This document shows positions 55,201 through 62,876 of a stretch of DNA of 64,000 nucleotides, in pieces. Positions within the stretch are counted from its first letter, which is position 1, and every line of letters begins with the position of its first letter. Source of the stretch: Furfurilactobacillus rossiae DSM 15814 (GTDB lineage: Bacteria > Bacillota > Bacilli > Lactobacillales > Lactobacillaceae); the NCBI RefSeq assembly GCF_000428925.1, contig NZ_AUAW01000004.1, positions 1 through 64,000 on the forward strand. Reading direction: 5' to 3'. The position numbers and the translations under genes were made by a program. The notes beneath the pieces were generated by a model. It ran no database searches. It was not told the DNA's origin and was given only the letters and a program-made list of their open reading frames with translations.

Positions 55201-57407
55201 GACATGATGAAATTATCTTCGTAATTTGTCAGCAAATCATAGTACTTATTATTGTAGAAAATGTTTGTTGAAGTTGGTTGTTGAACGATGGACTGTAAAT
55301 AGTAATGTGTTTCGGAAAGGTTATAGTTTCCTTCTGTTAAAAATTCTGGCGTCATATTAATGACAGAACCATCGCCAGTGGTAGCTTTGGTTAACATGTC
55401 TTGAGTTAGTGCGACACGTTTTGTGACCCACAGAACACGTGCAGCACCACCTGTCCAGCCAGCAAAGTGAGCATCATAACTATAATTGCTGTATCTTGGG
55501 CCATAAGGATAATATTGTCCATTCCCGTTAACAATCGGCCAGACGGCAGAGATGTCTTGACCATATTTTGCTGTTAGCACATATGATTTGGTGTTTGTAT
55601 TATTGTTTTGCACCACGTATAAATCATCTGTATAAATGGGAGTGTTTGACTGATTATTTAAAGTATAGTGATTGCTTTTAAAATCAAAGTTAAACGTATA
55701 AGAGTTCAAGGCATAGTAAACATTGATATTGGTTTGACCGTTACCAAGGATCTGAACGTTTTGGGCAACATGGGCAAACTTATTGGCAGAGCTAACTGGG
55801 TAAAAAGTTGCAAAATTAATGGCGGCCGTTGGATCACTTTTTGCTTTTAATTGATTGAAATGTTCGTTTCGTTCGTAGTCAGTCAAGGTGACCTTTGAGT
55901 CCGTCAGTGCCATGTCATCAGCTTGCACTTTGCCAATGACATCGTACGTTGTTTTGTCATCAGGGGTGGCATATGGTTGACCATTTTGGTCGAGCTTTTC
56001 AATCCAGTACACAATGTTGTAATGAACTTCTTGCGGATCCCAGACGCCGTATAAGTCGGTATCGTTATTGATGATCGTTGAAAAGTCGAAGGCATTGCCA
56101 GGTTGAGTGTAGTTTGAACTGTCAACCCCAGTGCTTTTAGTTGTCCAACCGATGAACTTGTAGCCGGGACGGCTGACAGTTGGTTGCTTAGCTAAGGATC
56201 CGGTTGGAACTAACTGTGGATCAACGGGGGCACCGTCTGTATGAAAAGTCACGGTGTGAACATCAGCGAAATAACCATTTAATTCAAAATCATGGGTAAC
56301 TTTGTCGACACCGAACACGTATGCGTCCGGTGCTTCTTTTTTTGCCAGATGAGTTTTATTTGCATCAGTATTTGCATCGTACCAGTAGACAAAACGTTGA
56401 CCGTTGCTGGCAACTGGGACTTTTGTCGGCGCTGAAATGGTCGTGTTTTCTGCTGCTGTTTCGGTTGCATCGGTGCCTTCAGTATCCGTTCCGTTATTTC
56501 TTGGATAGTTGAATTTGACATTAAATAGTCGCGTAAACTTGGGAACAATCGTGGCATTGTTAAATACGGGTTGCGAAAAGTCGAATTTAGTTCCACTGAT
56601 GCCATCAGAAGTTTTGTAGAACCAGCCGTCAAACTGTTCAGTACCGCCACGACCATCATTTGGAACATTCATGATAGGGTCCGCCATATCATCAGCGGTG
56701 CCACCTTTAGTGATGGTGTCCTGTTTCGTTGAGCCGTCTACATTTTGAAAAGTGACAGTGACATTGTTAGCAGTTTCGTCCGAGGATTTGGGATCTTCAC
56801 TGACAAACTCCAAGTTCATTGCTCGGCTAGTTGTTTGTGAAGCGTTCGCAGCCGACGATGGCTGTTGTGTTGGTGTTAAAGAGGGCATACTTCCAGCACT
56901 GGGCGTGTTAACTGCAGATTCGCTTGTTGCCTTGGCCGTGGTGACATCCGCAGAAGTGCTGTGAGCCACCGCTGAGCTAGTTGCTTGAGTGTTTGCAGAA
57001 GCAGCCTGACTATTAAGCGTGATTTCATCAACTTCTTGAGTCTTACTTAACTGATTGTTTTCAGTACTGGTGTTTGCGAGTGAATGATTAACTACGTTTG
57101 AGTCGTTTGATTGTGAACTAATAGACGCCGCACTATTTTGTGAATTTTCACTCGTAGCCGACGTTGCTTGTGAGGCGATATCTGAAGAGGGAGTCGTACT
57201 TTTTCCAGTGTTTGAAACGACTTCAGTAATTTGCTGGTTATTATTTGGTGTTGACGTGGTGTCCGCACTGACTTGACTCATGCCGACAAGGTTGGCAGTA
57301 GCAAACGATAGCATCGTCACACCGGCAACTAACCAGCCATGCTTTGATTTGAACATTTTGAAATGAACTTTATGAGTTACTTGAGGATTAAAGTTGTGAC
57401 GATGCAT
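49239..57407 (-). CDS. Giant LPxTG-anchored mucus-binding-type adhesin
   Basis: 2722 residues. The N-terminus has a KxYKxGKxW-type signal (KMFKSKHGW at about 17-25, cleavage after SADT at ~50), then a Ser/Thr/Asn/Gln-rich region (50-195). Residues ~200-1110 contain several InlB-type B-repeats (GYVFDGWY, TLFAKW). Residues ~1115-1385 and ~1880-2475 alternate YDG-type and K(V/T)(F/Y)G-type MBG modules. Between them, ~1453-1850 hold five MucBP-like repeats of 64-68 residues (NYYLKGT). An Ig-like domain (~2475-2556), a Ser/Gln-rich wall spanner, LPHTG (2683-2687), a hydrophobic stretch and RRKR follow. Sortase should anchor it to peptidoglycan. Ligand unknown; the family binds mucus, glycans or cells. 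Confidence 0.93.
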   Translation of the reverse strand: MHRHNFNPQVTHKVHFKMFKSKHGWLVAGVTMLSFATANLVGMSQVSADTTSTPNNNQQITEVVSNTGKSTTPSSDIASQATSATSENSQNSAASISSQSNDSNVVNHSLANTSTENNQLSKTQEVDEITLNSQAASANTQATSSAVAHSTSADVTTAKATSESAVNTPSAGSMPSLTPTQQPSSAANASQTTSRAMNLEFVSEDPKSSDETANNVTVTFQNVDGSTKQDTITKGGTADDMADPIMNVPNDGRGGTEQFDGWFYKTSDGISGTKFDFSQPVFNNATIVPKFTRLFNVKFNYPRNNGTDTEGTDATETAAENTTISAPTKVPVASNGQRFVYWYDANTDANKTHLAKKEAPDAYVFGVDKVTHDFELNGYFADVHTVTFHTDGAPVDPQLVPTGSLAKQPTVSRPGYKFIGWTTKSTGVDSSNYTQPGNAFDFSTIINNDTDLYGVWDPQEVHYNIVYWIEKLDQNGQPYATPDDKTTYDVIGKVQADDMALTDSKVTLTDYERNEHFNQLKAKSDPTAAINFATFYPVSSANKFAHVAQNVQILGNGQTNINVYYALNSYTFNFDFKSNHYTLNNQSNTPIYTDDLYVVQNNNTNTKSYVLTAKYGQDISAVWPIVNGNGQYYPYGPRYSNYSYDAHFAGWTGGAARVLWVTKRVALTQDMLTKATTGDGSVINMTPEFLTEGNYNLSETHYYLQSIVQQPTSTNIFYNNKYYDLLTNYEDNFIMSGTQLSSKQIPGTPVIAHQAAIEGVPDDNGTEIFNLYYDRQSYTLSFDDQTPGDKISTHSFLFGASISSANFPTPSRAGYVFDGWYVDANGTQPFTQNGQPEFSTMPARNVTLFAKWTESTYHIHYYADYNDMINGKELTSLAQVYAQNDEAKTPATYNASTIDPDRGRFLNWNYMVGSSAVALKNGLLITRDYNVFGSYDAVHFNIAYQVGSDHKSPVSDNSKYGLGTTIRLADEPANWSANSDEVFLGWSYTDQDGKKHNYLPGDFVKIDHNLVNVSAASADQTLTFTERYATKESTISVTFVPNDPDNQSMPNQVISAEKNSTVRALTQSSLNVFNLPLLGWSTSETTTATTMPSLNDIATGTNNVTLYGHWLKVTLSGSKVYDGKTTDDNQLDTQYTVTLNDVSGNATTLMNSGSLTSADFTRTAGKDVGTYVLSLNQLGLDALRQANPTYDFSNVNLSELPTGSFTIVPKKVRVTPKPGSKVYGQSDPSDIFNVNTPEALNGDPNIGIVIGDDNIYQVKRTLSADGKDGVGTYTISVSAAENPNPNYILVPGDSATFTITPRSILVTANNATKVFGNDDSTFSATSSAIGGNPVSGLVNNDQLNYTVSRETGEKPGNYRISVTNGLNPNYTVTTADGMLTITPVVSVSYVDQDGNQLATVPAKTVNDQQVGNTISIEQPTVVGYALVPSQPTSYTLTDQGNQSVTVKYRQNTTVTANYYVNGTTTKIGDSIVTNGAAGLNYQTSAANVDGYTLVATPDNAQGIYAPTGNTVNYYYTVNYTALPVDSKGNKIANGLLGTGTPGQSIQSSVNLPAIPGYALPETMPTVPDTPGVTVNVVYTPLSESVNVNYYLKGTTNKIKDSTIISGDFNAQYVAPAAQITGYTLDETPANATGTFGTTNKEVAYFYTADTESVESRYLVQGTETALTDPTIVKGAFNTQYATASKDIVGYKLVGTPANATGTFGITNAPVIYEYAPLPESISVNYYLKGTTNKVAASTIVNGFFDGKYSAVAAKVDGYKLAITPANANGTFGTNTAEVNYEYVPLQETISANYYILGTTDKIAATKIMSGNFNSQYTTSAAQIDGYTLSEIPANATGLFATTNDDVNYYYTIDYKATPTIGSSSSSYDGASISSKYVPTLQIQPVSTAYNGTVPNVTLAAEDYTFTNESGQNVDPTAESNVGQYAWQLTATGIQHVQKQLGTAFTQTDLTNISGHYEITPANLIVTTTNNTKVFGEKDSQLTATITGTMGSDVITVSTSRDAGESVGTYNVSSSVNADSQTLRNYTITNTDGIFTITPAVATVSIVKFSKVYDGTAELPTIQFQSEQNLQMPTNLNRDDFVITSVIKGSSDLIQAGTYQVQITASGLKKIQDANKDYTISSVHPGTYFINKKKLSLKATDQHKVVGDQNLDLSFTTAGLISSDSVKAHVEIASNPTPIRNGHYELLVIVDNEDELTNNYDVATDPGSLYVSVKPVSTADIKIGSTQKVYDGQPAVVPNNLFALTMPAFMQQAALTSDDFDISPITGTTDLTGAGTYTIQLNKIGLTKLKAQNIDYSFDGVTSGLYTIQKAKVNAAEFKPVVADKTYNAQPVPSVYTINVPNLIKMPAGLTATDFTILAPTANNQDVGQYSVSLSESGLAKFREANSNLDIIGGPAVATFKVTPAPLTVTMHHAEKTFGDPDSYASDVVGWLDSNPYELVYTRSNMNEDKGTYDVNVAVKNAQNYTVTTLGASLTIKSYADLNVTDITLTQGDTWNPSMNFVNAKNNHGVPVDWQEFIMQNGIVKNADNVNTLKPGVYTVIYIFGDPVVKTATVTVKGPATNVPESANESQLSQASQQDNISVQSQASATSHQENTSSSVHVSQLSQAVQESAMASRVSEQQNNSKTTQSLVQQKSQTLKSRAATDAVTSNVNSQSISVKDPSVSESSVTSKPTFANKEKTTELPHTGEHANTVAAEVGLGLLGTLLALAGLKRRKRDEDSND
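51858..52661 (-). repeat. Tandem MucBP-like repeats in the adhesin gene
   Basis: Four successive units of ~204 nt encode NYYLKGT..STI..GFF..Y..GY.L..TPANATGTFGT-type modules (protein ~1583-1850). A fifth, more distant copy lies at 52860-53051. They are protein-level repeats with diverged DNA. Confidence 0.8.
53355..53370. other. parS-like centromere site (4), inside the adhesin gene
   Basis: TGTTTCACGTGAAACT differs from TGTTTCACGTGAAACA by one terminal base; it encodes part of TVSRETGE. About 29 kb right of the DnaA-trio. Confidence 0.6.
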
Positions 57408-57673
57408 AGAAATCTGTACCTGTACCTTTCTAACGCATAATTAATAAAAAATGCGTACAAACGACATGATGTTGCTAGTTTCGGAACTAATAACAGGTAT
57501 TATACACGATAAATTTAGTCAAGAAACAATTTAGTACGTAAGTATTAACACGAAAAATTATTTTTAGCTAGTAAAACGTTCTCGACTTGAACTTTAACCG
57601 CTTACATCTCTACTTTAAAGGGAATGTCACCAATCTTATGAAGCATTAAAAATGGCTAAAAAAACACAACAAA
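57408..57673 (-). promoter_or_regulatory. Upstream region of adhesin gene
   Basis: TATAAT on the minus strand (57499-57504) is the best -10 for the adhesin; no good -35 at 17 bases. AAAGG lies ~17 nt before the ATG, a weak ribosome-binding site. No other gene is seen here. Confidence 0.4.
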
Positions 57674-57718
57674 AAACGTTAGATTATGCGCTTTTAGTCA
57701 GCACGTAACCTAACGTTT
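57674..57718 (-). terminator. Terminator of the DAACS symporter gene
   Basis: AAACGTTAGATTATGCG (57674-57690) pairs with GCACGTAACCTAACGTTT (57701-57718), with T6 following on the minus strand. Confidence 0.85.
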
Positions 57719-57744
57719 GTAGCATCTATAATGTGTTTTTAGCG

Positions 57745-59019
57745 TTAATTCGAAATTTTAGCCATATAGTCGGTATGCTTTTCGCTGTCAAATTCCTTTT
57801 CAGACTTACTAATTACAACAGTTGCCAAAGAATTTCCGACCACGTTTACGGCTGTACGGCCCATATCGACAATTCGATCAATTCCTGCAATGAATGTTAG
57901 CCCGGCCACGGGAACACCGATGGTTGAGATTGTCGCTAGTAGCACGACGAACGAAGCGCCAGGCACACCGGCCATTCCCTTGCTAGTTATCATTAGAACC
58001 ACTAACAGGGTGATTTGTTGGCCAATCGACAAGTTGATATGATAAGCCTGAGCTAGGAATAATGCCGCTAAGGATTGGTAAATGGCGGAACCATCTAAGT
58101 TAAAGGTATAGCCGGTTGGAACAACAAAGGCGACAATTCCCTTGCTGACACCATAGTGTTCGAGCTTGTCCATTGTCTTCGGAAGAGCTGATTCAGAACT
58201 AGCTGTGGTGAAGGCAAGGATAATTTCGTTTTTAATCACTTTGAGTAACTCGAACAAGTTGATCCCGAATCCTTTAGCAACTAGCCCCATTACAACAACG
58301 ACAAAGAATATCATGGTCAGATAAGTAACTAAGATGAACAATCCGAGCGGGGCCAGCGCAGTTAATCCCATTTGTGCGACGGTGGCACCAATTAAGGCAC
58401 AAACGCCGATTGGTGCGAGATGCATAATCCAGTTTGTAACTTTGAACATAACGGCGGCCACGGCGTTGAGAAAATCGACGATGATCTTGCCGGGTTCGCC
58501 GATTGCGGCCGTGCCTAATCCAAAAAATACGGAGAAGAAGATTACTGGCATCATGTTGCCTTCGCTTAAAGCGGCAAAGAAATTAGTGGGGATAATGTTA
58601 AGTACAGTCGCCCAAATGCCGCCTTCAGACGCGTGTTTTGCCGTTTTGACGTACTGGGAGATATCCGTTTTTGGCAGGTCATGAATGTTGATAAGACTGC
58701 CAGTTCGGGTAATGTTACCAATAATTAGACCTAAAATGATTGCTAAGGTTGTCATGCTGGCGAAGTAAAGCAATGTCTTGCCACCAATACGACCAAGTTT
58801 ACGAATATCACCCATGTTGGCGATGCCGACTGTAAGGCAGGAAATCACAATTGGCAGAACAATCATTTGAATTAGACCAATAAACATTGCCCCAATATTG
58901 GTAAATGCGGTAATGGCTGGTTTTGAATGATAAAAAAGTGCGCCAAGGACAATTCCTAGAACTAACCCGATGCCAATTTGCCAACCTAAACTAATTCGGA
59001 ATGTGCGGTGTTGCTGCAT
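57745..59019 (-). CDS. Dicarboxylate/amino acid:cation symporter (DAACS, GltT/GltP-like)
   Basis: 424 residues, 8 helices plus two re-entrant loops. The re-entrant loop motif is TTASSESALPKTM (SSS-type loop), and helix 7/HP2 are TGYTFNLDGSAIYQS and GMAGVPGASFVVLLATI, with the substrate-binding GIDRIVDMGRTAVNVVGNSLATVVI. It imports glutamate, aspartate or C4-dicarboxylates with H+ or Na+; the Asp of GRTAVNVVGN is present in a modified form (Gly-Asn), so amino-acid versus dicarboxylate preference is uncertain. GGGGG lies 7 nt before the ATG. Upstream DNA contains PurBox-like sequences. Confidence 0.92.
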   Translation of the reverse strand: MQQHRTFRISLGWQIGIGLVLGIVLGALFYHSKPAITAFTNIGAMFIGLIQMIVLPIVISCLTVGIANMGDIRKLGRIGGKTLLYFASMTTLAIILGLIIGNITRTGSLINIHDLPKTDISQYVKTAKHASEGGIWATVLNIIPTNFFAALSEGNMMPVIFFSVFFGLGTAAIGEPGKIIVDFLNAVAAVMFKVTNWIMHLAPIGVCALIGATVAQMGLTALAPLGLFILVTYLTMIFFVVVVMGLVAKGFGINLFELLKVIKNEIILAFTTASSESALPKTMDKLEHYGVSKGIVAFVVPTGYTFNLDGSAIYQSLAALFLAQAYHINLSIGQQITLLVVLMITSKGMAGVPGASFVVLLATISTIGVPVAGLTFIAGIDRIVDMGRTAVNVVGNSLATVVISKSEKEFDSEKHTDYMAKISN

Positions 59020-59103
59020 AAGAAAACCCCCGATTATAAATGTGAAAAAGAAAACTAATCTTTATACATACTATCACGAATAATTAGTGGGATTCAGGCT
59101 TGA

Positions 59104-59116
59104 AAAGTTCGGAAAT
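59104..59116 (-). promoter_or_regulatory. PurBox upstream of DAACS symporter (perfect match)
   Basis: On the minus strand it reads ATTTCCGAACTTT, a 13/13 match to the PurR box AWWWCCGAACWWT, about 85 bases before the symporter start codon and oriented with that gene. Confidence 0.65.
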
Positions 59117-59141
59117 ATATGTATTGTATTTCGATTCTGTG

Positions 59142-59154
59142 AAACCCGAACTTT
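59142..59154 (+). promoter_or_regulatory. PurBox upstream of DAACS symporter (12/13)
   Basis: AAACCCGAACTTT on the plus strand, one mismatch from the PurR box, facing the perfect box with a 25-bp gap. A weaker copy, AAATACGAACATT, lies at about 59183-59195. Confidence 0.6.
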
Positions 59155-59249
59155 CATCGTCGAGTAGTAAGATCATCTTTAAAAATACGAACATTCATTG
59201 TGGAATTTAGCATTTATACACTAATAAACGAAAAGGGTGGATTAAAAAA

Positions 59250-59279
59250 GATGACTCGTTCCACGTGAAACGAGTCATC
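59250..59279 (-). terminator. Terminator of the EIIC-like operon, with embedded parS-like site
   Basis: GATGACTCGTT (59250-59260) pairs perfectly with AACGAGTCATC (59269-59279); T6 follows on the minus strand. The loop and upper stem form a parS-like sequence. Confidence 0.88.
59257..59272. other. parS-like centromere site (5)
   Basis: CGTTCCACGTGAAACG matches the 14-base core GTTCCACGTGAAAC of the classical Bacillus parS exactly; only the outer T/A pair is replaced by C/G, which also extends the hairpin. Confidence 0.6.
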
Positions 59280-59407
59280 TGATTAAAACTTTGTTATTGA
59301 TAAGGGATTACAGTAATTTGGCAATGTGTAAACGGTCTCCATTGCGGTTCTTACGGAATATTTAGTATTAAAGACAGCGTCACGTCACAGCTGTTTGAAA
59401 ATTATGG

Positions 59408-60505
59408 TTAGAGTGGTAATTTCAGGTAATCCGGTTTGACCAAATGCAGTTGATTTACGAAGATTACTTTTAAGGCTAAAGCCAAAATGATTGGCAGAAT
59501 AATGAATGCCAGTAGTACGCGCAGGCCGACATTTGTGCCAGTGGTAGTTTGCAATGCAGTCAAGGGTCCAATTAATCCGGAGAGCCCAAAGCCAGCGGAA
59601 AACGCAGTTCCACCGACGCCCAATATAGCTGCGAAGGCGCCCATAATACCAGAACCCGTTAAGATTGGGATGAACATCACGGGGTGCGCTAACATATTGG
59701 CCATTTGAATTTTGGGTGAACCCACAAAATGAGCAATTGTGCCACCAAATGAATTTACGGACACTCCCATGGCGGCTAAAGCGAAGCTGGTTACGATAAT
59801 GCCAGCGTTAGCCGCACCAGAACCGATGCCGGTCAAACTAATGGCCGTTGCAATGCCAACAGACGAGAGTGGAGACACAATGAGGAGTGCAAAAATCATG
59901 CCCAACATGGCACCCATCAATATTGGCGTCAGTGTTGTGGCTGTAGAGACCAGCTGTCCGATGATTGTTTGAATGCCAACCATAGCAGGCAAGGTAAGCA
60001 GGCCAATTGAGCCACAGATAAGGACGACTAAGGTTGGCTCCAGGATTAAGCGTAGTTGCCCCAAATGTTTATGAATGACAAAGATAAAACTTGCTGTAAC
60101 GGTTAGTACAAGCAAAACATTAAGAATGGCACCGGTACCAGCTATTGTTAGGCCAGTTTTTGTAGGCTTAAGGATGCCGGCAGATACAAACGTGGCAAAG
60201 CCAAGTGCAGCAGTATCAAGGACATCAAATTTAAAGGCGTGACCAACGGCGAGAGCCGCAATGACGGGCAATAGGCTTTGAATGACGGTGACCATCATTA
60301 ACAGGTTACGGGTAAGGCCGTTTGTTCCAAACAATGGGATGATTTGAGAGGTTAATGCTGCCGGGATAAGGGCAATGATGATTCCCAGACTAGTGCCGTT
60401 TAAAATGGCGAGAATAAATGGTTTGAATTGAGCCATTTCATGTTTGATGGTGGTCTTTAGGTCGGTTGCTGAAAGTGCAGGAGATGTTTCTTCGGGTATT
60501 TTCAT
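59408..60505 (-). CDS. PTS EIIC-like membrane protein (PTS_EIIC_2 type), no EIIA/EIIB
   Basis: 365 residues with about 9-10 membrane segments, rich in Gly/Ala/Thr/Ile. It resembles the regulatory-type EIIC family found as stand-alone proteins in Firmicutes (FILAILNGTSLGIIIALIPAAL; NSFGGTIAHFVGSPKIQMANM). No phosphoryl-transfer EIIA/EIIB domains are fused or adjacent, so sugar phosphorylation is doubtful. Its position as third gene after an aminotransferase and a 2-hydroxyacid dehydrogenase suggests transport of a related amino-, keto- or hydroxy-acid; that is inference. AAGGAG lies 7 nt before the ATG. Confidence 0.8.
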   Translation of the reverse strand: MKIPEETSPALSATDLKTTIKHEMAQFKPFILAILNGTSLGIIIALIPAALTSQIIPLFGTNGLTRNLLMMVTVIQSLLPVIAALAVGHAFKFDVLDTAALGFATFVSAGILKPTKTGLTIAGTGAILNVLLVLTVTASFIFVIHKHLGQLRLILEPTLVVLICGSIGLLTLPAMVGIQTIIGQLVSTATTLTPILMGAMLGMIFALLIVSPLSSVGIATAISLTGIGSGAANAGIIVTSFALAAMGVSVNSFGGTIAHFVGSPKIQMANMLAHPVMFIPILTGSGIMGAFAAILGVGGTAFSAGFGLSGLIGPLTALQTTTGTNVGLRVLLAFIILPIILALALKVIFVNQLHLVKPDYLKLPL

Positions 60506-60536
60506 CGGCAGGCTCCTTAGTTAATGGTTAGGTTGA

Positions 60537-61532
60537 TTATTCAACGCTGTGTTCCGTTGGTCGACCAGCAAGAATGTTCTGAACATCGTTCAATGAGATA
60601 TCAACCATGTTCTGGACTGCAATATTAGTGAAAAAGGCGATGTGCGGCGTGATGATCACGTTATTCATGGCATGCAGCTTGGCAATGTTAGGTTGTGAGT
60701 CGAGCCCGTCTTGTCGATGGTCGGCATTAAAGATCTTCTCTTCACCAGTTACTGTATCGAGCATGGCAAACGCAAGTTGGTGGGTTTCAAGAGCGGTTAT
60801 TAAGTCATTTGTATTGATGACTGGACCGCGACTAGCATTTACAATGCCTGCTGTTGGTTTCATAAGGGAAAAATCGTTTGCGGCGATTAATCCTTCCGAA
60901 GTTGGATTCAAGTCGACGTGCAAACTGACGACATCGGATTTTGCCAATAGGGTTTGTTTATCAACGTAGGTCACGAGCGGCTTTAACGCTTCACGTTCAA
61001 CCACATCATAAGCTAAAACAGTTGCACCAAGAGCGTGCAGTAGTTTAGCTAAAGTACCGCCAATTCGCCCAGCACCAATAATGCCGATGGTAGCTGAGTG
61101 AATTTCTTTAGCTTGTAAACCAGCCCAAGAGTAGTTATTTTCGCGGACCTGAGCATCAACCAATGGCGCTTTCCGTAATACACGGAAAATTTGCATGAGG
61201 GCGTGTTCGGCGACACTGCGTGGTGAGTAAGCAGGAACGTTGGTAACAAGTAATCCGGCCTTATGGGCCGCTGCCACGTTAATCATGTCAACACCGGCTG
61301 TTCGGGACGTCAGTTGTTTAAGCCCCATGTCAGCTAATTGTTGGTAGACGCGATCATCGTCAATGCGATTGCGTTGTTGGATAACAATCCCGTCAAAACC
61401 GTTAGCCTGGTCAACGGTTGACGCAGATAAGGCATCCGTTGTTGTGTGAATTTCAAGGTGTTCACGTTTCGCGTGATCCTTGATAGCTGCCATTTCGTCT
61501 GGTCGGACTGAATACATAATGATTTTTGTCAT
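60537..61532 (-). CDS. D-2-hydroxyacid dehydrogenase (D-LDH / hydroxyisocaproate dehydrogenase-like)
   Basis: 331 residues, family length. The NAD loop is TIGIIGAGRIGGTLAKLLHALG, followed by an Asp in LAYDVV at the end of beta-2 (NAD preference). The active site has the Arg in IVNASRGPVI, the Glu region in TVTGEEKIF and the His in NNVIITPHIAFFT. It reduces 2-keto acids to D-2-hydroxy acids. The window does not decide between pyruvate and bulkier keto acids, but operon partnership with an aminotransferase favours 2-ketoisocaproate, phenylpyruvate or similar. CGGAG precedes the ATG. It starts 29 nt after the aminotransferase. Confidence 0.93.
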   Translation of the reverse strand: MTKIIMYSVRPDEMAAIKDHAKREHLEIHTTTDALSASTVDQANGFDGIVIQQRNRIDDDRVYQQLADMGLKQLTSRTAGVDMINVAAAHKAGLLVTNVPAYSPRSVAEHALMQIFRVLRKAPLVDAQVRENNYSWAGLQAKEIHSATIGIIGAGRIGGTLAKLLHALGATVLAYDVVEREALKPLVTYVDKQTLLAKSDVVSLHVDLNPTSEGLIAANDFSLMKPTAGIVNASRGPVINTNDLITALETHQLAFAMLDTVTGEEKIFNADHRQDGLDSQPNIAKLHAMNNVIITPHIAFFTNIAVQNMVDISLNDVQNILAGRPTEHSVE

Positions 61533-61561
61533 GTGAGTGATCTCCGTTTAATCCTTAAGGC

Positions 61562-62749
61562 TTAGTGAGTTTCCATATAAGTCGTGAGACGGGCCATGGC
61601 CGTCTTTAAGTTTGCCATTGAGGCAGCGTAACTAAGGCGCAGGTAGCCTTCGCCGCCGGGTCCAAACGCTGTTCCTGGAATGACAGCCACTTGACTGGTT
61701 TGAGCTAACGAAAGGCAAAAATCGTAATCAGTCATGTGCAAACGTTCGGGGATTTTCGCGAAGATGTAGAATGCGCCTGCCGGTTTAGGGATGGTAAAAC
61801 CCAGCCTTGTCATGGTGTGATATACGAAATCACGACGCTGTTTGTATTCTGCCTTCATATTCTCGGTATCATGACGGCCCTGTTCTGTTCCCAACGCTTC
61901 AGCAGCTGCTGCCATAGCTGGATTAGAGGCTGACGTTACCGTAAAGGCATGCATTAAATTGATTCTGCCAATTAAAGCTGCCGGGCCTGCGAGAATACCA
62001 ACACGGTATCCTGTCATCGCATGTGATTTTGACACACCGTTTAAGACTAATGTTTGTTCCGGCAGGTAGTGTGCAAACGAAACGTGAGGTTGACCATATG
62101 TCAATTCAGAATAAATTTCATCGGAAATCACAATGATATTGGTGTCTCGAAGCACATCCGCTAAGGCTTCTATTTGATTGGCAGTATAGGTGACGCCCGT
62201 TGGGTTAGACGGAAAGTTTAGCATGATAGCCTTGATGTCATCACCATATTCATTGATAGCAGCTTGCAGTTGCTGGGGTGTGAGGACAAATTGGTTAGGT
62301 TCTGTGTTGATGGGGATAACTTCGGCACCGTTGAGTTTGATGATTGGCTCGTATAAGGGAAAGGTTGGCCCCGGAAGCAACACTTTATCGCCGGGATTTG
62401 TGACGGCCCGGAGTGTGTCAGAAATAGCCTCAGTTGCGCCAACGGTAGCAACGATTTCTGTTTGCGGATCATACTGAATCCCATAACGATCTGCTAAAAA
62501 ATGTGCAGCTGCTTCGCGTAACTTTGCGGTCCCAGGAACTGGCGCGTAATGGGAATCATTGTCCTCAATGCTCTTAATGGCCGCCTGTTTGACGTGTTCA
62601 GGGACATTAAAGTCCGGTTCGCCTAATGTTAGTTTGATGATGTTGGGGATGTCGCTAACTTCGTGGTCAAAGCTGTGGATCATATCTGGCTTGATAGCTA
62701 GTAGCTGGGTGTTTAAACGTTGTGTGAGATCTCGTTGTTGTGTTTGCAT
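61562..62749 (-). CDS. Class I/II pyridoxal-phosphate aminotransferase (probably aromatic/branched amino acids)
   Basis: 395 residues, fold type I. Features: IKLTLGEPDFNVPEHVKQAA, YAPVPGTAKLREA, the NFPSNPTGVTY region, ISDEIYSEL and the PLP-lysine block LNGVSKSHAMTGYRVGIL (SxSKxxxxxGxRxG), ending GYLRLSYA. It transfers amino groups between amino acids and 2-keto acids. The aromatic-codon-rich leader peptide upstream suggests Phe/Tyr/Trp as substrates (AraT-like). The ATG at 62747-62749 has AAAGGA 9 nt upstream; the frame extends 19 codons further without one. First gene of the operon with the dehydrogenase and EIIC-like protein. Confidence 0.94.
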   Translation of the reverse strand: MQTQQRDLTQRLNTQLLAIKPDMIHSFDHEVSDIPNIIKLTLGEPDFNVPEHVKQAAIKSIEDNDSHYAPVPGTAKLREAAAHFLADRYGIQYDPQTEIVATVGATEAISDTLRAVTNPGDKVLLPGPTFPLYEPIIKLNGAEVIPINTEPNQFVLTPQQLQAAINEYGDDIKAIMLNFPSNPTGVTYTANQIEALADVLRDTNIIVISDEIYSELTYGQPHVSFAHYLPEQTLVLNGVSKSHAMTGYRVGILAGPAALIGRINLMHAFTVTSASNPAMAAAAEALGTEQGRHDTENMKAEYKQRRDFVYHTMTRLGFTIPKPAGAFYIFAKIPERLHMTDYDFCLSLAQTSQVAVIPGTAFGPGGEGYLRLSYAASMANLKTAMARLTTYMETH

Positions 62750-62811
62750 ATAAAATATCCTTTCTAAACTTTGGCTCGATGACAGTGATAATTGAATTGA
62801 AAACAAGAAAA

Positions 62812-62842
62812 GCCCCCAGCGTGTCGTTAAACACCTGGGGGC
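62812..62842 (-). terminator. Attenuator terminator of the aminotransferase operon
   Basis: GCCCCCAGCGTGT pairs with ACACCTGGGGGC (one bulged base), followed on the minus strand by TTTTCTTGTTTTC. It lies between the leader peptide and the aminotransferase. Confidence 0.88.
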
Positions 62843-62876
62843 TTAAATCATCGATAAACAACTGATGACCATACAC

